NCBI GenBank assembly: GCA_927353735.1
Contig: CAKMIA010000001.1
Location: 1-64,000, forward strand
Reading direction: 5' to 3'
Source of the DNA: an uncultured Veillonellaceae bacterium
Lineage (GTDB): Bacteria > Bacillota > Negativicutes > Veillonellales > Dialisteraceae
Length of the DNA: 64,000 nt
Shown in pieces: positions 1 through 8,101 of the stretch (position 1 is the stretch's first letter; every line of letters begins with the position of its first letter). A program made the translations under genes and the position numbers. Below the pieces are notes generated by a model that was not told where the DNA came from, did not search any database, and saw nothing but the letters and a program-made list of their open reading frames with translations.

Positions 1-26
1 TACATCACGTGCCCGGCAGGGGCGGT

Positions 27-680
27 TCAGCGCTTGTCGTCGTGGCGTGCGAGGCGGCTGCCGATGAACTGAATAGCCTGTACGACCACGACCAGGACCA
101 CGATGGTGGCGATCATGACATCAGCCTGGAAGCGCTGGTACCCGTAGCGGATCGCCAGGTCGCCGAGGCCGCCGCCGCCGATGGTGCCGGCCATGGCGCT
201 GGAGCCGATGAGGGTGACGATGACGACGGTCATCGTTTCAATGATGGAGGGGAGAGCTTCCGGAATGTAGACCTTCCAGATGATCTGTAACGGTGTGGCG
301 CCCATGGATTCCGCGGCCTCGACCAGTCCGAAGGGAATCTCGCGGATGGAGGTCTCCACCATGCGGGCGGTATAGGGGATGGCTGCGATGGTCAGCGGAA
401 CGATGGCAGCTGTCGTCCCGATGGAGGTGCCCGCTACAATGCGGGTGAACGGGATGATGGCGACCATGAGAATGATGAAAGGAATGGAACGGATGACGTT
501 CACAATGAAAGACAACGGCTTATTGATCGCCGGGCAGGAAAGGATGCCGCCTTTTTCCGTGACGACGAGGAGAATGCCCAGCGGGATGCCCACCACGGCA
601 GCGATGAAGGCGGAAACGCCCAGCATGTAGAGCGTTTCGCCGAGACTTTTGAGAAGCAGATTAGTTATGGCTGGAGACAT
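27..680 (-). CDS. metI: Methionine ABC transporter permease MetI
   Basis: Inner-membrane permease of the D/L-methionine importer MetNIQ. About 217 residues, the family's usual length, with five hydrophobic segments and the ABC-permease EAA-type loop (SIREIPFGLVEAAESMGA) that docks on the ATPase, followed by the glycine-rich IGGGGLGDLA stretch typical of MetI. The frame is open to 695, but ATG at 680 gives the normal N-terminus (MSPAITNLL). It overlaps the end of metN by 20 bases, so the two are translationally coupled. A substrate-binding lipoprotein (MetQ) would be expected next, beyond the left edge. Expression should follow the SAM riboswitch upstream of metN. Confidence 0.93.
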   Translation of the reverse strand: MSPAITNLLLKSLGETLYMLGVSAFIAAVVGIPLGILLVVTEKGGILSCPAINKPLSFIVNVIRSIPFIILMVAIIPFTRIVAGTSIGTTAAIVPLTIAAIPYTARMVETSIREIPFGLVEAAESMGATPLQIIWKVYIPEALPSIIETMTVVIVTLIGSSAMAGTIGGGGLGDLAIRYGYQRFQADVMIATIVVLVVVVQAIQFIGSRLARHDDKR

Positions 681-1701
681 AGCCGATGACCTCACTTTCT
701 ATGGGAAGATTGTCCAGGTGAGCAAGCCCTGCCCGGATGTTTTCATCAGAACCGGCGGCGGTGACGATCAGTTTGCCGAAAGGCACGCCGTGGATGTAGT
801 CGATATTGCCGTAAAGAATGCTCACGTCCAGATTGTATTTGCGGATCAGATTGGCCACGATGGGTTCATCCGCCACGTCGCCCCGGAAGGACAGCCGGAT
901 CGCCGTGAGATCATCGGGATGTTCCTTGTTCTGCGTGATATTCATATGAGACAGCGCATCAGGGAGCTCGTTGGAAATGACGGAGCCGATGAATTTTCTG
1001 GAGGTTTCCGTCTTCGGTGCAGTGAAGAGATCCACCACGGAGCTTTCCTCGATGATGCGGCCCTTTTCGATAACGGCCACCCGGTCGGCGATCTGCTTGA
1101 TGACCTCCATCTGATGGGTGATCATGATGATGGTGATGCCCAGCTTTTCATTGATATGCTTCAGCAGCTGGAGGATCGATTTGACGGTTTCCGGATCGAG
1201 AGCGGAAGTGGCTTCGTCGGAGAGGAGGACCTCCGGGTCCGATACGATAGCCCGGGCAATGCCCACGCGCTGCTTCTGGCCGCCGGAGAGCTGTGCCGGA
1301 TATTTATTGCGGTATTCCGTGAGGCCTACCAGATCGAGGATGGCGGAAATTTTCTTTTCCTGCTCCGCCTTCGGCACATTGGCCAGTTCCAGAGGGAAGG
1401 CCACATTCTGGAATACCGTGCGGTTGGAGAGAAGATTGAAATGCTGGAAAATCATGCCGATATGCTTGCGCTTTTCCCGCAGCTCTTTCTTGGAAAGCTT
1501 TGTCATGTCCTGTCCGTTGATGAGAACCTCCCCGGAGGTGGGGGGCTCCAGCATGTTGATGCAGCGGATCAGCGTGGATTTGCCGGCGCCGGACTGGCCG
1601 ATGATACCGAATATCTCGCCGTCATTGATGGTGAGATTGATATCATCGAGCGCGGTGATATGGCCGTCATAGCTTTTGTTGATATGCTTCAGCTCGATCA
1701 T
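661..1701 (-). CDS. metN: Methionine ABC transporter ATP-binding protein MetN
   Basis: ATPase subunit of the methionine importer. The 346 residues show Walker A GQSGAGKS (35-42), Q-loop Q86, signature LSGGQ (138-142) and Walker B VLLSDE (158-163). The C-terminal ~80 residues form the ACT-like NIL domain that binds methionine and inhibits transport in MetN proteins. It is first gene of the minus-strand met operon, with a SAM-I riboswitch and terminator directly upstream. The start ATG at 1701 has a GGAG-type site 11 bases upstream. Confidence 0.96.
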   Translation of the reverse strand: MIELKHINKSYDGHITALDDINLTINDGEIFGIIGQSGAGKSTLIRCINMLEPPTSGEVLINGQDMTKLSKKELREKRKHIGMIFQHFNLLSNRTVFQNVAFPLELANVPKAEQEKKISAILDLVGLTEYRNKYPAQLSGGQKQRVGIARAIVSDPEVLLSDEATSALDPETVKSILQLLKHINEKLGITIIMITHQMEVIKQIADRVAVIEKGRIIEESSVVDLFTAPKTETSRKFIGSVISNELPDALSHMNITQNKEHPDDLTAIRLSFRGDVADEPIVANLIRKYNLDVSILYGNIDYIHGVPFGKLIVTAAGSDENIRAGLAHLDNLPIESEVIGYVSSHN

Positions 1702-1723
1702 CTTGTGTATTACTCCTTACTCA

Positions 1724-1754
1724 ATAAAAAAACTTTCATCCCAAAGATGAAAGT
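1724..1754 (-). terminator. Riboswitch-controlled terminator of metNI
   Basis: On the minus strand ACTTTCATC (1740-1732) cannot be read alone: the arms at 1746-1754 and 1732-1740 are perfectly complementary (9 bp) and are followed by seven T. The arm facing the aptamer can instead pair with the aptamer's 3' side: CCCAAAGATGA at 1740-1750 is complementary, apart from one bulge, to the stretch at 1767-1778. This is the usual SAM-I on/off switch. Confidence 0.88.
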
Positions 1755-1762
1755 AAAAGCAG

Positions 1763-1864
1763 CGCATCATCTTTCGGGAAATCCCGCTGGAATTGGCACC
1801 GGTTCTCTTGCGAGGGGTTGCCGCAGCTTCCCTGGGCCAGTCCCTCCGCTGCTCGTGATGAAAA
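1763..1864 (-). ncRNA. SAM-I (S-box) riboswitch
   Basis: Read on the minus strand, the region carries the conserved S-box core: GGAGGGACTGGCCC, then GCGGCAACC, then GGTGCCAATTCC, in the right order and spacing. It lies between a strong promoter and metN. In this class SAM binding stabilises P1 and lets the downstream terminator form, so metNI is off when SAM (methionine) is plentiful. Confidence 0.95.
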
Positions 1865-1889
1865 GATATGAAATTTTGTGATTGAAGTC

Positions 1890-1918
1890 ATCTTACAGTA
1901 GGATTAGACGAATGTCAA
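1890..1918 (-). promoter_or_regulatory. Promoter of the metNI operon
   Basis: Minus strand TTGACA (1918-1913), 17-base spacer, TAAGAT (1895-1890), placed just before the SAM-I aptamer. A consensus -35 and near-consensus -10. Confidence 0.85.
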
Positions 1919-1958
1919 TAGGGGAAGAGAGAATTGCCGGGAAAGGCCGGTGCCTTCA

Positions 1959-1987
1959 TTGCGATGGAGGAATCAGAATGTTATAAT
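1959..1987 (+). promoter_or_regulatory. Promoter for the TrpR-like regulator and mutase
   Basis: TTGCGA (1959-1964), 17 bases, TATAAT (1982-1987). It lies about 80 bases before the regulator's start and diverges from the met promoter. Confidence 0.65.
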
Positions 1988-2066
1988 TATAGCGAGTTAA
2001 AGAATGAAAGAATCAAAGAAACGATTCTTGTCTGTGTATATCGCCCATGGGGCGGAGGAGGCTTTT

Positions 2067-2384
2067 ATGAGTGTGAATCAGCGTCTGGTCAATCCCCTGA
2101 CGGATCAGCTTTTTGAAGCGATCCTTCATTTGAAATCAAGAGAAGAATGCTATGAATTTTTTGAAGATCTGTGCACCATCAATGAGCTGAGAGACATGTC
2201 GCAGCGGCTGGAGGTGGCCCGCATGCTCCGGAACGGAGAAAAGTATGACAAGATCGAAGGCACCACCGGTGCAAGCACAGCGACGATCTCCCGCGTGAAG
2301 CGGTGTCTGAAATTCGGTGCGGACGGCTACACAAAGGTGCTGGACCGGATGGAACCGAAGCATGAGGATGGCAGCGATGAATGA
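2067..2384 (+). CDS. TrpR-related protein, YerC/YecD family
   Basis: Small DNA-binding protein of about 105 residues. It has the YerC-type helical core (LCTINELRDMSQRLEVARML) and a TrpR-like helix-turn-helix (GASTATISRVKRCL) near the C-terminus. The frame is open from 2004, but GGAGGAGG seven bases before ATG 2067 fixes the start at MSVNQRLVNPL. Its end overlaps the start of the mutase gene (ATGAATGA), so the two are probably co-translated. The family's ligand and targets are not established; nothing nearby shows tryptophan metabolism. Confidence 0.85.
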   Translation: MSVNQRLVNPLTDQLFEAILHLKSREECYEFFEDLCTINELRDMSQRLEVARMLRNGEKYDKIEGTTGASTATISRVKRCLKFGADGYTKVLDRMEPKHEDGSDE

Positions 2385-3750
2385 GCTGCAGATGAGCCAT
2401 TCCGGCTTCAAGGCTTACGACATCCGGGGCGTCATGCCGACGGAGATCAATGAAGAGCTGGCTTACCGGGTGGGACGGGCCTATGCGGCGCTGTATCATC
2501 CGGAGACAGTGGCAGTGGGGCGGGATATCCGTCTCTCCTCGGAGCCGCTGGCCGCTGCGGCGATGCGCGGTCTGTGCGACGGCGGCGCGGATGTGATGGA
2601 TATCGGACTGTGCGGCACGGAAATGATGTATTTTTCCGTATTTCATTACGGACTGTCCGGCGGAATCATGATCACTGCCAGTCACAATCCGAAGGATAAT
2701 AACGGCATGAAGCTCGTCCGTGAGGAAGGCATTCCCATCAGCGCAGACACCGGACTGAAAGAAATTGAGAAAATGGCGTTTGCCGGTGATTTTCCGGAGG
2801 GACAGCAGAAGGGAACCGTGGCACAGCGGGATGTCATGGATGACTATATCCGTCATATTCTGTCCTATGTGGATGTATCCCGCATGAAGCCGCTTCATCT
2901 GGTGGTGGATGCAGGTAACGGGTGCGCCGGTCCTGTATTCCGGAAGCTGGCGGAGCATCTGCCCTTTCAGTTTACGGAGCTGTATATGGAGCCGGACGGC
3001 ACATTCCCGAACGGGGTGCCCAATCCGATGCTGGAGGAATGCCGCCGCCCCCTGATCGAGGCGGTGAAGCGGACCGGCGCGGATATGGGGATCGCCTGGG
3101 ACGGCGATTTTGACCGGTGCTTTTTCGTAGATGAGACGGGAAATTTTGTGGAAGGCTATTATATGGTGGGCCTGCTCGCTTCTTATTTCCTGCATCTGCA
3201 TCCCGGCGAGACCATCGTCCACGATCCGCGGTGCTTCTGGAATACGGAGGCCATCGTGGCGGAGCATCACGGTAAGGCCGTGGAATCCAAGGGCGGGCAT
3301 GCGTTTATGAAGGAAACGCTCCGCCGCGTCCATGGCATCTACGGTGCGGAGATGAGCGCCCATCATTTCTTCCGGGATTTTTCCTACTGCGACAGCGGAA
3401 TGATCCCGTGGCTCATCGTGGCGCAGATCCTCAGCGAGACCGGAAAGAGTCTGTCCGAACTGGTACGGGAACGAGAGGCTGCTTTCCCGTGCAGCGGGGA
3501 AATCAATCTGCCGGCAGGGGATGTACAGGCCGTGCTGGCTGCGGTGGAGCAGGCCTACGGAGCAGAGGCACAGTCCGTCTCTCATCTGGACGGAGTCAGT
3601 CTGGATTTCGGCAGCTGGCGGTTCAATCTGCGGCCGTCCAATACGGAGCCGCTGATCCGCTTCAATATGGAGACCCGGGGAGACCGGGCACTGCTGGAAA
3701 ATAAAAAGGCGGAAGTGATCCGCTTCATTGAACAGGCCAACCGGCCGTAA
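2377..3750 (+). CDS. Phosphomannomutase/phosphoglucomutase (alpha-D-phosphohexomutase)
   Basis: Interconverts hexose 1- and 6-phosphates for sugar-nucleotide synthesis in the cytoplasm. About 457 residues, usual for the family. Hallmarks in order: the phosphoserine loop TASHNPKDNNG (Ser102), the Mg-binding loop DGDFDRC, and the C-terminal phosphate-binding RPSNTEP. The start at 2377 overlaps the upstream regulator's stop; ATG 2392 is an alternative. Whether mannose or glucose phosphate is preferred cannot be read from the sequence. Its product would feed the envelope-sugar genes found elsewhere in the window. Confidence 0.92.
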   Translation: MNELQMSHSGFKAYDIRGVMPTEINEELAYRVGRAYAALYHPETVAVGRDIRLSSEPLAAAAMRGLCDGGADVMDIGLCGTEMMYFSVFHYGLSGGIMITASHNPKDNNGMKLVREEGIPISADTGLKEIEKMAFAGDFPEGQQKGTVAQRDVMDDYIRHILSYVDVSRMKPLHLVVDAGNGCAGPVFRKLAEHLPFQFTELYMEPDGTFPNGVPNPMLEECRRPLIEAVKRTGADMGIAWDGDFDRCFFVDETGNFVEGYYMVGLLASYFLHLHPGETIVHDPRCFWNTEAIVAEHHGKAVESKGGHAFMKETLRRVHGIYGAEMSAHHFFRDFSYCDSGMIPWLIVAQILSETGKSLSELVREREAAFPCSGEINLPAGDVQAVLAAVEQAYGAEAQSVSHLDGVSLDFGSWRFNLRPSNTEPLIRFNMETRGDRALLENKKAEVIRFIEQANRP

Positions 3751-3751
3751 G

Positions 3752-3783
3752 AAAAGAGCCTGACGATTTGTCAGGCTTTTCTT
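3752..3783. terminator. Bidirectional terminator
   Basis: AGCCTGAC and GTCAGGCT form a perfect 8-bp stem with a short loop, flanked by A and T runs. It lies between the convergent mutase and SGNH hydrolase genes. Confidence 0.85.
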
Positions 3784-3795
3784 ATAAGACATCAA

Positions 3796-4377
3796 TTACT
3801 GGCTGATCAGAAGCGGAGAAAAGACGGCTTCTGCGGTCCGGGCCATGAGACGGTGTCCTTCTGCATTGGGATGCACGCCGTCACTGTAGAATGCATTCTG
3901 CTGGGGAATGGCAGTCTGAAAATCAGCAGCAGGGAGGGAAAGGTCTGCGGCAAGGCGGCGCAGAAAATCTCCGTAAAGGCGCAGTTCCTCATTGGTCCGT
4001 TCGTACTGCCAGTCCTGCTGCCAGCCAGCAGCGATACTGTCCGGTGTGGTGAGCGGCGGAATGCCCAGAATAACGGGCAGATGACGGGACAGCGCATTGA
4101 TATCTCTTTCGGCGCGCTGCAGGAGCGAGCCCAGGCGGATGCCGCAGAGGATGTCATTGGTCCCGCCCATGAGGAAGAGCATTGTATGCTTTGCGGGAGG
4201 CGCCGCGGCGGACAGAGCATCCTCGAGGATAGAGGAAAAAAGACAGCCGCAGATCCCGTGATTATAAAAACGGGTGGAAGGAAAGCGGCGCGTCAGCAGG
4301 GAGACCCAGCTGTCTTTCGGTGCGACGCCGTATCCGGCGGTGAGACTGTCGCCGAAGCAGAGAACGGAAAAAGCCAT
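3796..4377 (-). CDS. SGNH/GDSL-family hydrolase
   Basis: Serine esterase/lipase-fold protein of 193 residues with all SGNH blocks: FGDSLTAGYG (nucleophile Ser), the block II Gly region, GGTND (block III Asn) and SDGVHPNAEGH (catalytic Asp and His). There is no signal peptide, so it is probably cytoplasmic. The start at 4377 is chosen because AAGGAG lies eight bases upstream; the frame is open to 4404. Substrate is unknown; relatives deacylate lipids, acyl-sugars or thioesters. Confidence 0.88.
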   Translation of the reverse strand: MAFSVLCFGDSLTAGYGVAPKDSWVSLLTRRFPSTRFYNHGICGCLFSSILEDALSAAAPPAKHTMLFLMGGTNDILCGIRLGSLLQRAERDINALSRHLPVILGIPPLTTPDSIAAGWQQDWQYERTNEELRLYGDFLRRLAADLSLPAADFQTAIPQQNAFYSDGVHPNAEGHRLMARTAEAVFSPLLISQ

Positions 4378-4458
4378 GGCAGCGTCTCCTTTCTTTTTCT
4401 TCATCTTATCGGAATGCCGGATACGCTGTCAATGAGGTGGGACCGGCAAAAGTGTATA

Positions 4459-4487
4459 CTGCAATCTACAGAAAAATATGATACAAT
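4459..4487 (+). promoter_or_regulatory. Possible glpX promoter
   Basis: TACAAT (4482-4487) with a weak -35 CTGCAA 17 bases upstream, about 65 bases before glpX. The -10 is good and the -35 poor. Confidence 0.4.
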
Positions 4488-4553
4488 AAATTAAAAATTC
4501 AGAGAAAAAGACAACACTTGTAATCCGGAAGTTCAGATCAGGGAGGTATACGG

Positions 4554-5516
4554 ATGAACAGACAATTATCTTTGGAATTCGTACGCGTTACGGAACAGGC
4601 CGCTCTCCGCAGCGGCCGGCTCATGGGAAAAGGCGATAAGGAAGGCGCAGATCAGCTGGCTGTTGACGGGATGCACGCCCAGTTTGCGCTGACTCCGATC
4701 TCCGGCACCGTCGTGATCGGCGAAGGGGAAATGGATGAAGCACCGATGCTCTATATCGGCGAACATGTAGGCGCCGGCGGAGAAGAAGTGGATATTGCCG
4801 TCGACCCGGTGGAAGGGACCAATCTGGTGGCAAAAGGACAGGACGGCGCCATTGCCGTACTGGCGATCGCACCGAAAGGCTGCCTGCTTCATGCACCGGA
4901 TATGTATATGGAAAAGATCTGCGTAGGCCCCCGCGGCAAAGGCCGCATCGACATCAATGCCTCTGTGACGGAAAACCTGCGCCGTCTCGCCGAGGGCATG
5001 GAACGGGATGTTTCTGATCTGACTGTTGTCGTTCTGGACCGGGAACGTCATGAAAAGATCATTCGCGAATGCCGGGAAGCAGGAGCGCGCATTCGTCTGA
5101 TCACGGACGGCGATGTGGCACCTGCGGTGGAATGCGGCATCGAAGGCAGCGGCATTCATATGGTCATCGGTTCAGGCGGTGCACCGGAGGGCGTACTGGC
5201 AGCGGTAGGGCTGAAATGCCTCGGCGGCGATATGCAGGCCCGTCTGCTTCCGCACAATCATGAAGAAATCACCAGACTGCACGACATGGGAATCACCGAT
5301 CCGGGCCGCGTACTCAAGCTGGATGATCTGGTCAAGGGGGACGACTGCATTTTCTCCGCGACGGCTATCACAGACTGCAATCTGATGCGCGGCGTCCGGT
5401 ATTTCGGCAATGGCTGCCGCACCAGCACGATGCTCCTCCGGTACAAGACGGGGACGGTGCGCTTCATTGACACGATTCACCGCTTCGGTGAAGAAAAAAC
5501 GCCGGTCAAGCTGTAA
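4554..5516 (+). CDS. glpX: Fructose-1,6-bisphosphatase class II
   Basis: Dephosphorylates fructose 1,6-bisphosphate in gluconeogenesis. The 320 residues have the usual GlpX length. Recognisable motifs are the metal-binding VIGEGEMDEAPML and the following DPVEGTNLVAKG, and GVRYFGNGCRT near the C-terminus. GGGAGG precedes the ATG. It stands alone between its own upstream gap and a downstream terminator. Class II enzymes are the usual FBPase of many Negativicutes. Confidence 0.95.
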   Translation: MNRQLSLEFVRVTEQAALRSGRLMGKGDKEGADQLAVDGMHAQFALTPISGTVVIGEGEMDEAPMLYIGEHVGAGGEEVDIAVDPVEGTNLVAKGQDGAIAVLAIAPKGCLLHAPDMYMEKICVGPRGKGRIDINASVTENLRRLAEGMERDVSDLTVVVLDRERHEKIIRECREAGARIRLITDGDVAPAVECGIEGSGIHMVIGSGGAPEGVLAAVGLKCLGGDMQARLLPHNHEEITRLHDMGITDPGRVLKLDDLVKGDDCIFSATAITDCNLMRGVRYFGNGCRTSTMLLRYKTGTVRFIDTIHRFGEEKTPVKL

Positions 5517-5540
5517 TCGGCGATACCACGCAGCTGTTAT

Positions 5541-5570
5541 AAAAAGGTCCGATGCTGTCGGGCCTTTTTT
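5541..5570 (+). terminator. Terminator after glpX
   Basis: AAAGGTCCGA and TCGGGCCTTT pair with one G-U and run into six T. Confidence 0.85.
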
Positions 5571-5607
5571 GATGGCCGGCAGAGAGTACAACATTTGCAG
5601 GGACTCG

Positions 5608-5616
5608 TGATATAAT
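5608..5616 (+). promoter_or_regulatory. Extended -10 promoter of lepB
   Basis: TGATATAAT, a consensus -10 with the TGn extension, about 50 bases before the lepB start. No convincing -35. Confidence 0.6.
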
Positions 5617-5664
5617 AACGGATAACATTGCATGATATCGCTGGTTTATAGAACGGGAGGCGTC

Positions 5665-6219
5665 ATGAAGGAAGTTTTTGACTGGATTTACTCGATCGTT
5701 GTTGCATTGTTTCTGGCAATGCTGATTCATATTTTCCTGTTTGTGCCGACAAAGGTATCCGGAGAGTCCATGTATCCTACGCTGGACAACGGCCAGTATC
5801 TGATTGTATCCAAGATTTCCCACGTGCTTCGGGAAATGCCGGACTATGGAGATATTGTCATCATCGACAGCCGCACACGCAGGGAGCGCTCCTGGATTGA
5901 TGATTTGACGGAACCGATGAACAATTATATTGCCATTTTCGACAGAACCCGGCAGGAACACAGCGTGTGGGTGAAGCGCGTCATCGGACGGGCCGGGGAC
6001 GTTCTGGAATTTCATGACGGCGCGGTATGGCGCAACGGACAGAAGCTGGACGAGCCCTATATCAATGAGCCGATGGAATTCTCCATGGACGGGTCCTACA
6101 CAGTGCCGGATGGCATGGTGTTCGTGATGGGCGACAACCGCAATCACAGCAGCGACAGCCGGTTCATCGGACCGGTGCCTGTGGATCATGTACTGGGGCA
6201 TGTGGTGCTCGAATTGTAA
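5665..6219 (+). CDS. lepB: Signal peptidase I
   Basis: Membrane-anchored serine protease that removes Sec signal peptides. About 184 residues, the short Firmicute SipS type. One N-terminal membrane segment (IVVALFLAMLIHIFLFV) is followed by box B SGESMYPTL with the nucleophile Ser, box D VKRVIGRAGD with the general-base Lys, and box E MGDNRNHSSDSR. ATG 5665 has GGGAGG five bases upstream; the frame is open from 5632. Confidence 0.95.
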   Translation: MKEVFDWIYSIVVALFLAMLIHIFLFVPTKVSGESMYPTLDNGQYLIVSKISHVLREMPDYGDIVIIDSRTRRERSWIDDLTEPMNNYIAIFDRTRQEHSVWVKRVIGRAGDVLEFHDGAVWRNGQKLDEPYINEPMEFSMDGSYTVPDGMVFVMGDNRNHSSDSRFIGPVPVDHVLGHVVLEL

Positions 6220-6222
6220 AAT

Positions 6223-6257
6223 AAAAAACTCTCCGCCGGAAAAGCAGGAGAGTTTTT
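6223..6257 (+). terminator. Terminator after lepB
   Basis: AAAACTCTCC and GGAGAGTTTT form a 10-bp stem followed by T. Confidence 0.85.
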
Positions 6258-6317
6258 ATTTGCTGATTTTCAGGGAAAGCAGAGGCCTGACTCCTGCTTC
6301 CTATGAAAAGAATCCAA

Positions 6318-6348
6318 TAAAAAAGGCCGCGGTAGGCGGCTCTTTTTT
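6318..6348. terminator. Terminator facing dcuC (probably bidirectional)
   Basis: GCCGC-GGTAG-GCGGC stem-loop flanked by A and T runs on either strand, just past the dcuC stop on the minus strand. Confidence 0.75.
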
Positions 6349-6369
6349 ATTCATAATCACATATCCGGC

Positions 6370-7761
6370 TCAGCCGAAGAGGACGAAGTTTCCGATCACA
6401 ATGAGAAGGCAGGAAACAATCATCGGGATCGCCGTACGTTTGACCAGATCGAAGGAGCTGATGCCTGCCATGCCGCTGGCTACGATGATGACGCCAGTGA
6501 TGGGCGAGATGGCACGGGCAGAGCTGGCGATCAGGTGCATCGGGAGGATCATGAATGCCGCATTGACGCCGGTCCGTGCGGCAATTTCCGGAACCAGATT
6601 GGCAAAGGCAAAGAAGGGCGCATTGCCGGAGCCCATGATGATGCTGCAGGCGGCAATGATTCCGATCATGACCAGTGTCAGTCCGGCAGCACCGAAGCCT
6701 GTATTCTGTGCGCCTTTGATGAGCGCATCGATGGAACCGGTGGTGGTGAGGCCCTTGGCGAAGAATTCACCGGCAATGATGATCGTTACTACATTGGCCA
6801 GCTGGCGGCCCATGCCGTCAAAGAAGATCTGCAGCTCTTCGCAGACCAGCTTGGGCTGGCGCGTGCGGATGAGCTGGGCGACCATACCGATGGCCGTACC
6901 GATGAACATGGCCATGATGATGTTCATTTTGACGGAGGGAATGCACAGCGGGGAGAATATGAGGATAAGTGCCAGCGGAATGATTGGGAGAATGGCAAAA
7001 ATTTTCGGCGGATGACTGGTCATCGCTTCTTTTTCCGCAGCATTTTCCGCATGAACGGTGACATCCTCGGAGCGCATGGGACGAACGACATGGCCGTCTC
7101 TCTTATCCATGATTTTCTGTGTGAAATAGTGAACGACAGCGACGACGGGGATGACAAGGCAGGCGATCGGAATCTGGTAGGTGTGCCAGTATACGACCGG
7201 ATTCAGGCCGCAGATTTCCGCGGCAAGGATCGTGCCGGTATCCGCCGGGCTCCAGTCAAGGCAGAGCGTGGTGGCAATGGCGGCTGTGGCGGCGATGCGG
7301 GATACACCGAGTGCCACGAGGATCGGGAACATGGTCACCATGAGAAGCATGGCCAGACCGGAGGCACTGTTGATGGCCAGACCGAGGAACATGCCCAGAA
7401 CCCAGCAGGCGCTCATGACGATGTAAGGCGATTTCAGTTTCAGGAGCGGGGTGATGGTGAGATTGACCAGCGCATTGCTGGCGCCGATCTTGTCCATGAA
7501 GCGGGCGAATCCTCCGACGGCCATGATGTTGAGCCCGAGGCCGGCCACGCGGTTGGCAAAAAGCGAACGGATGAGTTCAAACAGATCAAATCCCATAAAT
7601 CCGGTGCCTTTGCCTTCCGGCAGAATGGAACCGTATCCCATGATGACCGAACCGGCCAGCAGGATGCCGCCGGCCATGAAAAGTACGGTCTGCGCCTTGT
7701 AGCGCTTGACGATGAGCCAGCCGGCCCATACTGTGACGAGAGCTGCAAAAATCAGATTCAA
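6370..7761 (-). CDS. DcuC-family C4-dicarboxylate transporter
   Basis: Polytopic carrier (about 463 residues, 12 or so hydrophobic segments) resembling DcuC, which exchanges or exports succinate and related C4-dicarboxylates in anaerobes. Family-like stretches are the paired membrane repeats with INSASGLAMLLMVTMFP in the first half and MGSGNAPFFAFANLVPE in the second. The start is TTG at 7761: AGGAGG sits six bases before it and encodes the in-frame RR of a longer reading, while E. coli DcuC aligns from just this point. Substrate specificity is inferred. Its leader is unusually structured. Confidence 0.85.
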   Translation of the reverse strand: MNLIFAALVTVWAGWLIVKRYKAQTVLFMAGGILLAGSVIMGYGSILPEGKGTGFMGFDLFELIRSLFANRVAGLGLNIMAVGGFARFMDKIGASNALVNLTITPLLKLKSPYIVMSACWVLGMFLGLAINSASGLAMLLMVTMFPILVALGVSRIAATAAIATTLCLDWSPADTGTILAAEICGLNPVVYWHTYQIPIACLVIPVVAVVHYFTQKIMDKRDGHVVRPMRSEDVTVHAENAAEKEAMTSHPPKIFAILPIIPLALILIFSPLCIPSVKMNIIMAMFIGTAIGMVAQLIRTRQPKLVCEELQIFFDGMGRQLANVVTIIIAGEFFAKGLTTTGSIDALIKGAQNTGFGAAGLTLVMIGIIAACSIIMGSGNAPFFAFANLVPEIAARTGVNAAFMILPMHLIASSARAISPITGVIIVASGMAGISSFDLVKRTAIPMIVSCLLIVIGNFVLFG

Positions 7762-7923
7762 GATATTCCTCCTGTTCTTTGGGTACATTCCGGACGGTCC
7801 GGGTCCGGAAAAAACGGAATCGGCGCCTTGAGAGAAGCTCAAATGCGCAAAAGGAAACGTTCAAAAACGGCGGGAGCGTAGCTCCGAAATAGTCCGTCTT
7901 TTATCCCCTTTATTTTACAATAA
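7762..7923 (-). promoter_or_regulatory. Structured leader of the dicarboxylate transporter
   Basis: About 160 bases lie between the putative promoter and the TTG start. They contain three inverted repeats: GGAGC-TAC-GCTCC (7872-7884), GCGC/TTGAG...CTCAA/GCGC (7823-7848) and CCGGAC...GTCCGG (7792-7808), with a T run between the last two on the transcript. No known riboswitch core is recognised. Confidence 0.45.
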
Positions 7924-7952
7924 ATTGTATGGGAATCATAGATTTAGCACAA
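7924..7952 (-). promoter_or_regulatory. Possible dcuC promoter
   Basis: On the minus strand TTGTGC (7952-7947), 17 bases, TACAAT (7929-7924). Confidence 0.5.
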
Positions 7953-8101
7953 AAACAGATAACAAAATGAGAAATACGGTAAAACAGAAATAAATTTCCC
8001 GGCATTTTTGCATTTGTCCGTCAGTATTTTCCGGTTAAGCCATAAATGTGATAGAATACAAAATATAAATTTTGACAGAATTTTTGACAGGAGTGAATTT
8101 A

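Noticed and set aside
649-1881. A 410-codon open frame antisense to metN and through the riboswitch
   Set aside because: Shadow of a conserved gene in a GC-rich region; it would read through the SAM-I aptamer and has no domain signature.
2179-3795. A 538-codon open frame antisense to the phosphohexomutase
   Set aside because: Opposite an intact family gene; composition typical of an antisense shadow.
6535-7881. A 448-codon plus-strand frame across the dcuC gene
   Set aside because: It is rich in Gly, Asp and His with no hydrophobic pattern, while the minus strand gives a coherent multi-pass transporter.
8069-8090. Direct repeat TTTTGACAG twice before dapL
   Set aside because: Only nine bases in an AT-rich stretch just before the ribosome site; no wider structure supports a function.
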